In this document: one piece after another, positions 10,654 through 19,522 of the stretch
Layout: the number at the start of each line of letters is the position of its first letter
Position numbering within the stretch: the first letter of the stretch is position 1
Made by a program: the position numbers and the translations under genes
The notes under the pieces: model-generated
Told to the model about the DNA's origin: nothing
Seen by the model: only the letters and a program-made list of their open reading frames with translations
Database searches by the model: none
Assembly: GCA_945861085.1 (NCBI GenBank)
Contig: OX244046.1
Span: 1,116,001-1,180,000, forward strand
Source: Clostridioides difficile_D
GTDB lineage: Bacteria > Bacillota > Clostridia > Peptostreptococcales > Peptostreptococcaceae
Reading direction: 5' to 3'
DNA: 64,000 nucleotides

Positions 10654-11880
10654 GTGAAACAAAAAGTAGTAGAAAGATTTTTAAAATACGTATCATTTGA
10701 TACAACATCTAATTCTCAATGTGAAAATTGTCCATCTTCAGAAGGTCAAAGAGTTTTAGCTAAGTATATAGTTGAAGAGCTAAAGACAATGGGGATTGAT
10801 GATGTGAGTTTAGATGAAAATAGTTATGTAATGGCTACTTTAAAAGGGAATACTGAAGGTGTGGATACTATAGGGTTCATATCACATTTAGATACAATTG
10901 AAGATGTTAGTGGAAAAGATATTAAGCCAAGAATAATAGAAAACTATGATGGAAAAGACATAGTTTTAAATGAAGAATTAAATGTTGTTACATATGTAAA
11001 GGATTCTCCAGAGTTAGCAGAATTTAAAGGTGATGACTTAATAGTTACTGATGGAACAACATTACTTGGTTCTGATGATAAAGCTGGTATAGCTGAAATA
11101 GTAACTGCAATAGAATATCTAATAAATCATCCAGAAATTAAACATGGAGATATAAAAATAGGATTTACACCAGATGAAGAAATTGGTAGAGGTGCTGATT
11201 TATTTGATGTTGAAAAATTTGGAGCAAAATATGCATATACTTTGGATGGAGGAATAGTTGGAGAACTTGAATGTGAAAACTTCAATGCAGCAAATGCAAC
11301 TATTACTATACATGGTAGAAATGTTCATCCAGGTTCAGCTAAAAATAAAATGGTAAATGCTATACATATAGCTACTGAAATATCAGAAATGTTTCCAGCA
11401 AATGAAAGACCAGAAACAACAGAAGGATATGAAGGATTTTGGCATTTAAATTCTATAGGTGGAAATGTTGAAAATGTAAGTATGTCTTATATTATTAGAG
11501 ACCATTGCAAAGAAAAATTTGAACAGAGAAAATCTATTATGATAGAAAATATAGAAAAAATAAATAAAAAATATGATAATAGAGTAGAATTAGATTTAAA
11601 AGATTCTTATTATAATATGAAAGAAAAGATTGAGCCAGTTATGTTTATAGTTGATATAGCTAAAGAAGCTATGGAGGAGTTAGATATAAATCCACGTCTA
11701 GTGCCTGTAAGAGGAGGTACTGATGGAGCAAGGTTGTCTTTTAATGGGCTACCTTGTCCAAACATCTTTACTGGTGGATTAAACTTCCATGGAAAAAATG
11801 AGTGTATACCAGTTAGTTCTATGGAGAAAGCTACTAAATTAATTGTAAGAATAGCTGAAAAATATGCTGAAAGAGTTTAG
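10654..11880 (+). CDS. pepT: Peptidase T (tripeptide aminopeptidase, M20B)
   Basis: A cytosolic zinc aminopeptidase that removes the N-terminal residue from tripeptides. The 408-residue product has the M20 metal ligands in order: ISHLDT with His78 and Asp80, GSDDKAG near 146, TPDEEIGRG near 178, LDGG near 203, and a late GGLNFHGKNE with His near 385. The GTG start at 10654 is preceded by AGAAAGAGGG. An ATG two bases upstream is in another frame and stops at once. Length and motif order match canonical PepT. Confidence 0.93.
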   Translation: MKQKVVERFLKYVSFDTTSNSQCENCPSSEGQRVLAKYIVEELKTMGIDDVSLDENSYVMATLKGNTEGVDTIGFISHLDTIEDVSGKDIKPRIIENYDGKDIVLNEELNVVTYVKDSPELAEFKGDDLIVTDGTTLLGSDDKAGIAEIVTAIEYLINHPEIKHGDIKIGFTPDEEIGRGADLFDVEKFGAKYAYTLDGGIVGELECENFNAANATITIHGRNVHPGSAKNKMVNAIHIATEISEMFPANERPETTEGYEGFWHLNSIGGNVENVSMSYIIRDHCKEKFEQRKSIMIENIEKINKKYDNRVELDLKDSYYNMKEKIEPVMFIVDIAKEAMEELDINPRLVPVRGGTDGARLSFNGLPCPNIFTGGLNFHGKNECIPVSSMEKATKLIVRIAEKYAERV

Positions 11881-11917
11881 TTAAAAAGTATTCAAAAATT
11901 AAGCATTTAAAGTTATA

Positions 11918-11992
11918 ATAGCTATATCATTATTTATAAGTCAAGCTGATTATAAGCTTGTATTGTATTTGAAATGGTATAGCTATTTTTAT
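11918..11992 (+). terminator. Probable terminator after pepT
   Basis: An imperfect stem pairs ATAGCTATATCATT (about 11919-11932) with AATGGTATAGCTAT (about 11973-11986). A smaller nested hairpin AAGCTGATTATAAGCTT lies inside, and TTTTT follows the stem. The long loop makes it weaker than the other terminators here. Confidence 0.5.
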
Positions 11993-12086
11993 GATTATTT
12001 TTATAAAAGATAATTATTTTTAGTTTAGGGTATCAATAAGAAATATGGATATCAATAGGTATTAACATTTAAAAGGGGGAATTATA

Positions 12087-13139
12087 TTGAAAATTAAATC
12101 TAAAAAAGTAATAGCATTTGCACTTTCATTTGGGATTATGATGCCAAGTTGTGTATATGCAGACACTACTAGTAAAAATCAAAATAAACAGGTAGATATG
12201 AATCATTATCTTCAAAACAGAAAATCTCCAAAGGAGGAAACGCTAATTGGTGAAGATAGATTTGATACAGCCATAAAAATATCTCAAAGTGGATGGAATA
12301 ATGGTTCAGAAAGGGTGTTTCTAGTTAACTCAAATTCATTGCCAGATGCATTGGCTTCAACTCCTTTGGCAAGTAAGTTGGATGCACCAATACTACTTAC
12401 CAATAAAAACAGTATACCAGAGAATGTAACAGATGAAATAAATAGGCTTAATCCAGCAGAAGTTATTTTAATTGGAAGTGAAGGAGCTATTTCATCAAGT
12501 GTAAAAGAATCTCTTGAAGATATAGGAGTGTTAGTTAGTAGAATTGGTGGAGCAGATAGAGAAGAGACATCTTTACTCCTTACTAAGCAGTTAGATGATA
12601 CTGGTGATTTAGGTGTTTCAAAAGTGGCAGTGGTTAATGGATATAATGGGCTAGCAGATGCAACTTCAATATCAAGCCCAGCAGCAAGTGATAATATGGC
12701 TATAATATATATAGGTAAAGATAGTATAAGAAGTGAAGCGAAGAACTTTATTACACAAAACTCAACTGAGACATACATAGTAGGTGGAGAGTATAGCATA
12801 AGTAAAAAACTTGAAGGACAATTAATAAATTCAGAAAGACTAGCAGGAACAGATAGAAAAGATACAAACGCTAAAGTCTTAGAAAAATTTTATGGTAAGT
12901 CAAGTAAGGTTAATAATATGTATTTTGCAAAAGATGGAAGTGGTAGAGAAGCCGATTTAGTTGATGGGCTTGCTGCTGGAGTATTAGCTTCAAAAACAAA
13001 GTCACCTGTAATCCTTGCAAGTGGAAGTTTAAGTAGTGCACAGAAAAGTTTTATAAAAAAAGTAAAGGCTGATAAATTTGTACAAGTTGGTGGAGGTAAG
13101 AATAGTAAGCCATATACAGAAGCATTAGCATTACAGTAA
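12087..13139 (+). CDS. cwp18: Cell wall protein with CWB2 repeats only (Cwp18-like)
   Basis: An exported S-layer-associated protein anchored non-covalently to cell-wall polymer. A basic N-terminus and hydrophobic stretch ending in YADT (about residue 27) form a signal peptide. The rest is three CWB2-type modules, seen from repeats of ERxGGxDRxET-like and LIGEDRFDTA / RIGGADREET / RLAGTDRKDT segments. Each alternates with VFLVN..PDALA-type and VILIGSEGAIS-type strands. No catalytic or adhesive domain is present at 350 residues, so it is essentially an anchoring unit. The start is TTG at 12087 with AAAAGGGGG upstream. The symbol rests on memory of the C. difficile Cwp family. Confidence 0.8.
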   Translation: MKIKSKKVIAFALSFGIMMPSCVYADTTSKNQNKQVDMNHYLQNRKSPKEETLIGEDRFDTAIKISQSGWNNGSERVFLVNSNSLPDALASTPLASKLDAPILLTNKNSIPENVTDEINRLNPAEVILIGSEGAISSSVKESLEDIGVLVSRIGGADREETSLLLTKQLDDTGDLGVSKVAVVNGYNGLADATSISSPAASDNMAIIYIGKDSIRSEAKNFITQNSTETYIVGGEYSISKKLEGQLINSERLAGTDRKDTNAKVLEKFYGKSSKVNNMYFAKDGSGREADLVDGLAAGVLASKTKSPVILASGSLSSAQKSFIKKVKADKFVQVGGGKNSKPYTEALALQ

Positions 13140-13159
13140 TATTGTGTAAATCAAAATTA

Positions 13160-13255
13160 ATATATAATAAGAGCAAGTAAACTAAGTTATGCTTCAATAT
13201 AATATATAATAAAAACAAGTAAACTAAGTTATATTTCAATATAGTATAGAATAAA
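13160..13255 (+). repeat. Tandem 42-base repeat downstream of the cell-wall gene
   Basis: The unit ATATATAATAA..CAAGTAAAC.AAGTTAT..TTCAAT appears in two full copies. A third, partial copy carries on into the terminator arm. The CAAGTAAAC core recurs at 13174, 13216 and 13257, a spacing of 42 and 41 bases. Confidence 0.7.
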
Positions 13256-13350
13256 ACAAGTAAACCAGATTCTATTTAATTTGAAGTTTAAGGTATTGTA
13301 CTTAAATTTCTAGTTGAGATAGAAATAAAATGGTTTACTTGTTTTTTATT
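13256..13350 (+). terminator. Terminator for the cell-wall gene with repeated left arm
   Basis: ACAAGTAAACCA (13256-13267) pairs with TGGTTTACTTGT (13331-13342), followed by TTTTTATT. The two upstream repeat copies (13174, 13216) carry nearly the same left arm and could compete for the single right arm. The 63-base loop is long. Confidence 0.6.
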
Positions 13351-13396
13351 ATGAATTTAACAAATTAAAGTTTACTTTATTTTTATTGAAAGTTTA

Positions 13397-13966
13397 CTAA
13401 TCATTAATATTTATTATATTCCCAGTATTGATGTCAATTAAGTTGATATCAAGTTCAAGCTCATCTTCATCATCAGTTTTTATGATATCTATAATTGCAA
13501 CAGAATGGCTTCCATCTTTTGGGATAGAAGTACTTCCTGGATTTATTACTATTAAATTATCATCCATGTATAGCTTTTTTACATGAGTATGTCCTAAAAC
13601 TAATATGTCAGCACCCATTTTCTTTGCTTTGTCAATAATTTCTTCTTCTGATTCTGTATAGCCATGGTTCAATATAATTCTAATTTCACCAAATTGGCTC
13701 ATGACATAGGGACTCTGAATAGGATGTTGTATTACCATTTGGTCAACATCTGCATCACAGTTTCCTTTTACAATCATAATATTTTCTAATTTATTTAATA
13801 CCTCAATAAATTTTTTAGGATTATATCCTTCTGGAATTTCATTTCTAGGACCATGATATAAGACGTCTCCACCATGTAATAGAACGTCACAATCAGACAA
13901 TACATTTAACGCTTTTTCAAAGTAAAGTAAACTACCATGAGTATCACTCATTATTCCTATTTTCAT
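13397..13966 (-). CDS. YfcE/MJ0936-family metallophosphodiesterase
   Basis: A 189-residue calcineurin-like phosphoesterase. Metal-binding motifs are SDTHGS (Asp8, His10), HGGDVLYHGP near 31-40, VKGNCDAD near 70 and GHTHVKK near 125, with NPGS near 143. Family members hydrolyse phosphodiesters such as bis-pNPP; the biological substrate is unknown. AGGAGG precedes the start. It lies 24 bases downstream of the NAD kinase on the same strand, so the two are probably co-transcribed. Confidence 0.88.
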   Translation of the reverse strand: MKIGIMSDTHGSLLYFEKALNVLSDCDVLLHGGDVLYHGPRNEIPEGYNPKKFIEVLNKLENIMIVKGNCDADVDQMVIQHPIQSPYVMSQFGEIRIILNHGYTESEEEIIDKAKKMGADILVLGHTHVKKLYMDDNLIVINPGSTSIPKDGSHSVAIIDIIKTDDEDELELDINLIDINTGNIININD

Positions 13967-13990
13967 ATTTAAAATCCTCCTAAGTTCAGT

Positions 13991-14791
13991 CTATAAAAAT
14001 TTTTCAGATACTCTATGCCAAAACTCGTAGTTTGACATCCTAAGTAATTTTATTTTTGCATCAGATATACTAACTTTTATGTTTTCGATTTGTCTAAATC
14101 TGTGTTCAACTCCATCAACGACAATCAATACAGAATCTTCAAATCTATATTCGGGTGCAATTTTTATAACAGATTCATTTGAACATATTATACTTGATGT
14201 AAAGCACCTATATGCATTAGTATTTATCGGATGTAAAGGTGTAATCTGCATAAGTTCAAGATTTATATCAACAATACTACCTCCAGCAGAATAGTTATAG
14301 GCTGTAGAACCTGTGGAAGTAGAAATAATCATACCATCTCCACTAAAATTTTGTATATGTTTATCATCAAGGCTTAAATTTAGGTGTATAGTCCTAGACT
14401 TGTCTCCTCTTATAACAACCTCATTTACAGCAAGCATATTAGAACCACTAGTAGTTGTATATACTTCTGCATTAAGAAGTGACATTTCTTGAATAATATA
14501 ATCTTTTTTTGTATAAGCTTCAATAAAGCTATCAATCTTATCTGGTAAAATATCAGGAAAAAACCCCAGATGCCCTGTATTTATTCCCATTATAGGAATC
14601 TCAGGAAAATCGAAATCTCTAACTGTTCTTAAAAAAGAGCCATCACCACCAATTGATATAATGAGCTCTGTATCTGGATAAATATCTGAATACACTTCAA
14701 AGCCAGCTTTGATAAGTTTTCTAGTTAAGAGTTCTTTAGTCTCAAGAGACTTATTTAATTGGTTTGTATTTATAGTTATAATTCTTTTCAT
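13991..14791 (-). CDS. nadK: NAD kinase
   Basis: Phosphorylates NAD+ to NADP+ in the cytosol. The 266-residue product has the diagnostic GGDGS at residues 48-52 with catalytic Asp50, then INTGHLGF near 75 and the ISTSTGSTAYNYSAGG nucleotide-binding segment near 155-170. GAAGAGGTGA precedes the ATG. It is the first gene of a two-gene minus-strand unit and is divergent from the ABC transporter operon, with a 134-base shared upstream region. Confidence 0.94.
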   Translation of the reverse strand: MKRIITINTNQLNKSLETKELLTRKLIKAGFEVYSDIYPDTELIISIGGDGSFLRTVRDFDFPEIPIMGINTGHLGFFPDILPDKIDSFIEAYTKKDYIIQEMSLLNAEVYTTTSGSNMLAVNEVVIRGDKSRTIHLNLSLDDKHIQNFSGDGMIISTSTGSTAYNYSAGGSIVDINLELMQITPLHPINTNAYRCFTSSIICSNESVIKIAPEYRFEDSVLIVVDGVEHRFRQIENIKVSISDAKIKLLRMSNYEFWHRVSEKFL

Positions 14792-14925
14792 ATATTCACC
14801 TCTTCATACTTTGTATTATAACATAGTTTTATAATTCTTAATTTATAAATTTATAAATGACCTTTGTAGTGAATGTGTTAAAATATGTATAGGTGGGTAT
14901 AAAAAAATGCATAAGAGGTGAAGAT

Positions 14926-15786
14926 GTGTTTAGCATAAGGAATATCACAAAAAAATTAGGAAAATTCAAGTTAAATAATATAAACTTAGAGTTAAAGGAA
15001 GGGGACATTGTTGGGATTATAGGACCAAATGGTTCTGGAAAAACGACTTTAATAAAACTTATAATGGGGATTATTGATGCAGATGAAGGCGAAATTGAGC
15101 TTTGTAATGAAACTATTGAAAATTCTCCAATAAGCTTTAAAAACAATATTGGCTTTGTATATGATTCTTTACAATTTTATCCACATTTAAAGGTTAAGGA
15201 ATTTAGAAGAATAGTTTCTTTATTTTATAAGAATTTTGATAGAGAAAGATTTGATGAATACCTTAATAAGTTTGAAATAGAAGAAAATATACATATTAAA
15301 AATTTATCTAAAGGTCAATCTGAAAAACTTATGTTGTCAAGTGCACTTAGTCATGATGCTAAATTATTGATTTTGGATGAACCAACTGCGGGGATAGACC
15401 CAATTGTGAGAACTGAAATAATGCAGTATTTAAAAGATTTTGTGAAAAATGGAAACAGCAGTGTTATAGTCTCTACTCATAACACCGACAATCTAATTAA
15501 AGTTGCTGATTATCTTGTTTTTATAAATAAAGGAAATCAGATTTTTACAGTTAAGAAAGAATTGATAGAACAGGAATATAAAATAATTAGGGCAAATAAA
15601 GCAGAATTAGAATCAATCAAAGAAAATATAGTTGGTGTGAAAGAGTATAAATATTATAATGAGGCACTTGTTAAAGTTGGAGATAGCTTGAAAGTAAAAA
15701 GCCTATTGATAGAAATTGATAAGCATAAGGTCAAAAATCCTACTATAGAAGAACTAATGTATTATTATGTAAATGAGGTGAAATAA
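14926..15786 (+). CDS. ABC transporter ATP-binding protein
   Basis: A 286-residue single-NBD ATPase. Walker A GPNGSGKTT is at about residues 33-41, signature LSKGQ near 128, Walker B LLILDEPTAGIDP near 148, and a switch His in VSTHNTD. The best start is GTG 14926, with AGAGGTG 5 bases before it; a GTG at 14893 in the same frame lacks such a site. The stop overlaps the following permease start by one base. With the small two-gene export architecture it probably works with the next membrane protein; the substrate is unknown. Confidence 0.88.
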   Translation: MFSIRNITKKLGKFKLNNINLELKEGDIVGIIGPNGSGKTTLIKLIMGIIDADEGEIELCNETIENSPISFKNNIGFVYDSLQFYPHLKVKEFRRIVSLFYKNFDRERFDEYLNKFEIEENIHIKNLSKGQSEKLMLSSALSHDAKLLILDEPTAGIDPIVRTEIMQYLKDFVKNGNSSVIVSTHNTDNLIKVADYLVFINKGNQIFTVKKELIEQEYKIIRANKAELESIKENIVGVKEYKYYNEALVKVGDSLKVKSLLIEIDKHKVKNPTIEELMYYYVNEVK

Positions 15787-16472
15787 TGTTCAATTTAATA
15801 AGGAAAGATTTAATAATAGGGATTAGTTCAGATGGTATCCGTAATTTAAAGTACATATTGCTATTTTTTGTGTTTTATTTTTTCCTTAATTCAATTTCAT
15901 ATTATACAGTAAGTATTGTTGTGAGTTATTTAATATTTATAAATACGTTTGAGTGTGATTATGAGAATGATTCAAGGATTTTTATAAGGAGTATGCCAGT
16001 CAGTATAGAAGACATAGTTTACTCAAAATATTTATTAGGTGTAGGGCTAATAATTTCTGTAACAGCAATTGTGTCCTTAATGAGTAAATTGACATCACTA
16101 GTATTCTTTAGAAATATGGTTTTAAATGATGTATTTTTTTCTGTAAATATATTTTTAGCAATTTTGGCAGTTTTACTTCCTTTAATTTTTAAGTTTGGAT
16201 ATGGAAAAATGAAAGTTTGTGGTCTTATAGTAAGTATTTTAATTTACTTTGTATATGGAAGTCTTTTGAGGACGATTAGTATGATTGTATATCAAGTAAA
16301 GCATTTTAATTATAGTAAAGTTGGAGGAGTGTATCTTTCAAATTATGTAACTGATATGACTAATACTAAATATATAAATTTATATAGCATAACATTTTTA
16401 ACAATAATAATTTTTATAATATCGATGTATTTTTCTATTAAGATTTCAAAAAAGAATAAGTTTAATTATTAA
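15786..16472 (+). CDS. ABC transporter membrane protein, ABC-2-like
   Basis: A 228-residue protein with about six hydrophobic helices and little soluble sequence. It starts on the last base of the upstream stop codon, a coupling typical of an ABC permease with its ATPase. An IFINTFECDYENDSRIFIRSMP segment between helices resembles the bacteriocin/antibiotic-exporter permease type (ABC-2, YhaP-like). No substrate can be assigned. Confidence 0.75.
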   Translation: MFNLIRKDLIIGISSDGIRNLKYILLFFVFYFFLNSISYYTVSIVVSYLIFINTFECDYENDSRIFIRSMPVSIEDIVYSKYLLGVGLIISVTAIVSLMSKLTSLVFFRNMVLNDVFFSVNIFLAILAVLLPLIFKFGYGKMKVCGLIVSILIYFVYGSLLRTISMIVYQVKHFNYSKVGGVYLSNYVTDMTNTKYINLYSITFLTIIIFIISMYFSIKISKKNKFNY

Positions 16473-16523
16473 AATTTTAATTAATATTATAGCACAATAG
16501 CACAAAATATAAGGAGACTAGAA

Positions 16524-17066
16524 ATGAATAAGTTTATAAAAGTTTCATTTTTTATTTTGGGGATTTTTACACTATTCATAGCTATAAATAAATTAGTATA
16601 TAGAGATATGGTAAGTGTCAAAGATTATGAAATAAATCATTTAGAGGAGATTGTTTTTGATTTTGATAGCAGAAGAAGTAGGGATATTGGTACTATTGTA
16701 AGGTTTAAAATAAGCAATAATAGTAAATATAGTTATAAGTTAAACAGTGCTAAAATGAAGTTTGAAAATTGTGTAGAAAATAAAAAAGGAATAAATAAAT
16801 GTTCTTCCTATGTAAATGTAGATTTATTTAATGAAAAAAATTCTATAACTGCAAAAACTCTAGAATATGGAATAAAACCAAATGATCAAGGTTATGTTGA
16901 TTTTGTAATTCCAAGAGGATTAAATTTTGATTATAGGTACTTTAATGAGTCTGGTATAAGTGTCGAATATAAGGGAGAATATATTGTCGATATTCCAATG
17001 GCAAAAGGATTGTATTTAGTAGTTGGAAAAAATAATGATGTATGGAATGCTGATATTATGGAATGA
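16524..17066 (+). CDS. Membrane-anchored protein of unknown function
   Basis: A 180-residue protein with one N-terminal hydrophobic helix (about residues 5-22) and a beta-rich, probably extracytoplasmic remainder. There is no lipobox. AAGGAGAC precedes the ATG. The 51-base gap after the ABC permease and shared strand suggest it belongs to that operon, perhaps as an accessory protein. I do not recognise a family. Confidence 0.6.
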   Translation: MNKFIKVSFFILGIFTLFIAINKLVYRDMVSVKDYEINHLEEIVFDFDSRRSRDIGTIVRFKISNNSKYSYKLNSAKMKFENCVENKKGINKCSSYVNVDLFNEKNSITAKTLEYGIKPNDQGYVDFVIPRGLNFDYRYFNESGISVEYKGEYIVDIPMAKGLYLVVGKNNDVWNADIME

Positions 17067-17153
17067 TTTGAAAAAATTGAAAAATGAATCAATCATAGAT
17101 ATAATTAAGAATAATATTAAATTTATAAACATTCAGATTAGGAGGCGGATTTG

Positions 17154-17621
17154 ATGTCAATAAGTAATGTAAGAGAGTATTTTAAACAGTTTGGAAGAGA
17201 AGGTAGTATATTAGAATTTGAGCAATCTAGTGCTACTGTGGAACTTGCAGCTGAAGCGGCAGGAGTTATTCCAGCAAGAATAGCTAAGACACTTTCATTT
17301 AAAATAGGTGATGATGCAATTTTAATTGTAACAGCTGGTGATGCTAAGATTGATAATAAGAAGTATAAGGCTGAATTTAGTTGTAAGGCTAAAATGCTGA
17401 CACCAGAAGAAGTTTTGGATTTTACTGGACATGCCATTGGTGGTGTTTGTCCATTTGGCCTAAAGAATTCTCTAAAAGTGTATTTAGATGATTCAATGAA
17501 AAGATTTGATACAGTATTTCCTGCATGTGGAAGTAGTAATTCCGCAATAGAACTTACATGCGAAGAAATGGAAAAGTTTTCTAAGTGTGAAAAATGGGTA
17601 GATGTTTGTAAAAATTGGTAA
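17154..17621 (+). CDS. YbaK/EbsC-type aminoacyl-tRNA deacylase domain protein
   Basis: A 155-residue, single-domain protein of the YbaK/ProX group, which hydrolyses mischarged tRNA (for example Cys- or Ala-tRNA-Pro). Supporting segments: AAGVIPARIAKTLSFKIGDDAIL near 40, DNKKYKAEF, and GHAIGGVCPFGL near 100, the usual GG-PFG signature. AGGAGG lies 8 bases before ATG 17154. A TTG one codon upstream is possible but less likely. A strong terminator follows, so this is the end of a transcript. Confidence 0.85.
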   Translation: MSISNVREYFKQFGREGSILEFEQSSATVELAAEAAGVIPARIAKTLSFKIGDDAILIVTAGDAKIDNKKYKAEFSCKAKMLTPEEVLDFTGHAIGGVCPFGLKNSLKVYLDDSMKRFDTVFPACGSSNSAIELTCEEMEKFSKCEKWVDVCKNW

Positions 17622-17652
17622 AAAATATAGTTAATTTAATGGAAATTAGTAA

Positions 17653-17695
17653 AAAACTATCTCTGTATACGATGTATACAGAGATAGTTTTTTTG
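17653..17695 (+). terminator. Strong Rho-independent terminator
   Basis: A perfect 17-bp stem (17654-17670 with 17674-17690, core ACTATCTCTGTATAC) around a 3-base loop, followed by T residues. It separates the deacylase gene from the butyrate operon leader. Confidence 0.9.
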
Positions 17696-17848
17696 AGCAA
17701 ATATTTATAAATCTAAGAGAATAATCTAATTTAAACTAATAATCCAAAATGAAGTTAAAAAATTCTGATTTTTCTTCAAAACAATAAAAAAATGACAAAA
17801 AAGTGGAAAAAATGTAATAAATATTGTTAAAAAAATAATTAGAAATTA

Positions 17849-17877
17849 TTGAAAAATTATCCTTTGAGTGATACTAT
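17849..17877 (+). promoter_or_regulatory. Probable sigma-A promoter of the butyrate operon
   Basis: TTGAAA at 17849-17854, a 17-base spacer and TACTAT at 17872-17877 followed by TATAG. It is the best sigma-A match in the 706-base gap before bcd2. Transcription from it would leave a leader of about 440 bases. Confidence 0.55.
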
Positions 17878-17883
17878 TATAGA

Positions 17884-18327
17884 TGTAAGATATTTAAAAA
17901 TAAAAAATAATCAGATAAAAATATCATTATTTAGCTCTATTAAAATAATTTTTATACGATAAAAAAATTCTGAATGTGGCTAAAAAGCACTTATATACAC
18001 AATGTTTACTATCTAGTATACCCTGATATAAATATCGTAAACAAATTATTTTATCTATAACCATTGTGAAAGAAATCTTATTCTAATTTGAAATTTCACA
18101 AAATTCCAAAAAGCGAGATTTTTTTTAAGTGTAGTTGATTTTAAATTAACAATTTATAATTAAATTAATGTCATAATTGGTTAGTATAGTCACATATAAA
18201 TATAGGGCGGACTTTAATTAAGGTTATAAATTTCTCGACGTATATTCAAATACTTTATTATAGATGCTGCCGAGATTTTAATTAATAAATGAAAATAAAA
18301 TATTTATAAAATACTGAGGAGGCTATT
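17884..18327 (+). promoter_or_regulatory. Long structured leader upstream of the butyrate operon
   Basis: No convincing ORF in about 440 bases. Several complementary segments are visible: CACAATG (17998-18004) with CATTGTG (18062-18068); TTGTGAAA (about 18064) with TTTCACAA (about 18094); TGTTTAC (about 18003) with GTAAACA (about 18038); and TCTCG with CGAGA (18233 and 18271). The TTGTGAAA/TTTCACAA arms resemble half-sites of a redox repressor (Rex-like), but the 22-base spacing is wrong for a compact operator. RNA structure is equally possible. Confidence 0.4.
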
Positions 18328-19464
18328 ATGGATTTAAATTCTAAAAAATATCAGATGCTTAAAGAGCTATATGTAAGCTTCGCTGAAAATGAAGTTAAAC
18401 CTTTAGCAACAGAACTTGATGAAGAAGAAAGATTTCCTTATGAAACAGTGGAAAAGATGGCAAAAGCAGGAATGATGGGTATACCATATCCAAAAGAATA
18501 TGGTGGAGAAGGTGGAGACACTGTAGGATATATAATGGCAGTTGAAGAATTGTCTAGAGTTTGTGGTACTACAGGAGTTATATTATCAGCTCATACATCT
18601 CTTGGTTCATGGCCTATATATCAATATGGAAATGAAGAACAAAAACAAAAATTCTTAAGACCATTAGCAAGTGGAGAAAAATTAGGAGCATTTGGTCTTA
18701 CTGAGCCTAATGCTGGGACAGATGCGTCTGGACAACAAACAACTGCTGTATTAGATGGAGATGAATACATACTTAATGGCTCAAAAATATTTATAACAAA
18801 TGCAATAGCTGGTGACATATATGTAGTAATGGCAATGACTGATAAATCTAAGGGTAATAAAGGAATATCAGCATTTATAGTTGAAAAAGGAACTCCTGGA
18901 TTTAGCTTTGGAGTTAAAGAAAAGAAAATGGGTATAAGAGGTTCAGCTACTAGTGAATTAATATTTGAAGATTGCAGAATACCTAAAGAAAATTTACTTG
19001 GAAAAGAAGGTCAAGGATTTAAAATAGCTATGTCTACTCTTGATGGTGGTAGAATTGGTATAGCTGCACAAGCTTTAGGTTTAGCACAAGGAGCTCTTGA
19101 TGAAACAGTTAAATATGTAAAAGAAAGAGTACAGTTTGGTAGACCATTATCAAAATTCCAAAATACACAATTCCAATTAGCTGATATGGAAGTTAAAGTA
19201 CAAGCGGCTAGACATCTTGTATATCAAGCAGCTATAAATAAAGACTTAGGAAAACCTTATGGAGTAGAAGCAGCAATGGCAAAATTATTTGCAGCTGAGA
19301 CAGCTATGGAAGTTACTACAAAAGCTGTACAACTTCATGGTGGATATGGATACACTCGTGACTATCCAGTGGAAAGAATGATGAGAGATGCTAAGATAAC
19401 TGAAATATATGAAGGAACTAGTGAAGTTCAAAGAATGGTTATTTCAGGAAAATTATTAAAATAG
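18328..19464 (+). CDS. bcd2: Butyryl-CoA dehydrogenase (acyl-CoA dehydrogenase)
   Basis: An FAD enzyme that reduces crotonyl-CoA to butyryl-CoA. In clostridia it works with EtfAB in electron bifurcation, lowering ferredoxin with NADH. The 378-residue product has the acyl-CoA dehydrogenase signatures GAFGLTEPNAGTDASG near 124-139, MGIRGSATSEL near 200-210, and IYEGTSEVQR near the end with the catalytic Glu at about 362. GAGGAGG precedes the ATG. It heads a run of six same-strand genes covering the whole acetyl-CoA to butyryl-CoA route except the last step. Confidence 0.95.
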   Translation: MDLNSKKYQMLKELYVSFAENEVKPLATELDEEERFPYETVEKMAKAGMMGIPYPKEYGGEGGDTVGYIMAVEELSRVCGTTGVILSAHTSLGSWPIYQYGNEEQKQKFLRPLASGEKLGAFGLTEPNAGTDASGQQTTAVLDGDEYILNGSKIFITNAIAGDIYVVMAMTDKSKGNKGISAFIVEKGTPGFSFGVKEKKMGIRGSATSELIFEDCRIPKENLLGKEGQGFKIAMSTLDGGRIGIAAQALGLAQGALDETVKYVKERVQFGRPLSKFQNTQFQLADMEVKVQAARHLVYQAAINKDLGKPYGVEAAMAKLFAAETAMEVTTKAVQLHGGYGYTRDYPVERMMRDAKITEIYEGTSEVQRMVISGKLLK

Positions 19465-19522
19465 ATAAATATTAAAATATACACAATAGGTCGATATTAA
19501 AATAGATATGGAGGAAGGATTT

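Noticed and set aside
13051..13239. 62-codon minus-strand Leu/Tyr-rich ORF
   Set aside because: Arises from the AT-rich tandem repeat and the end of the cell-wall gene.
13160..13350. Possible CRISPR array
   Set aside because: Units are joined without unique spacers, and no cas gene is nearby.
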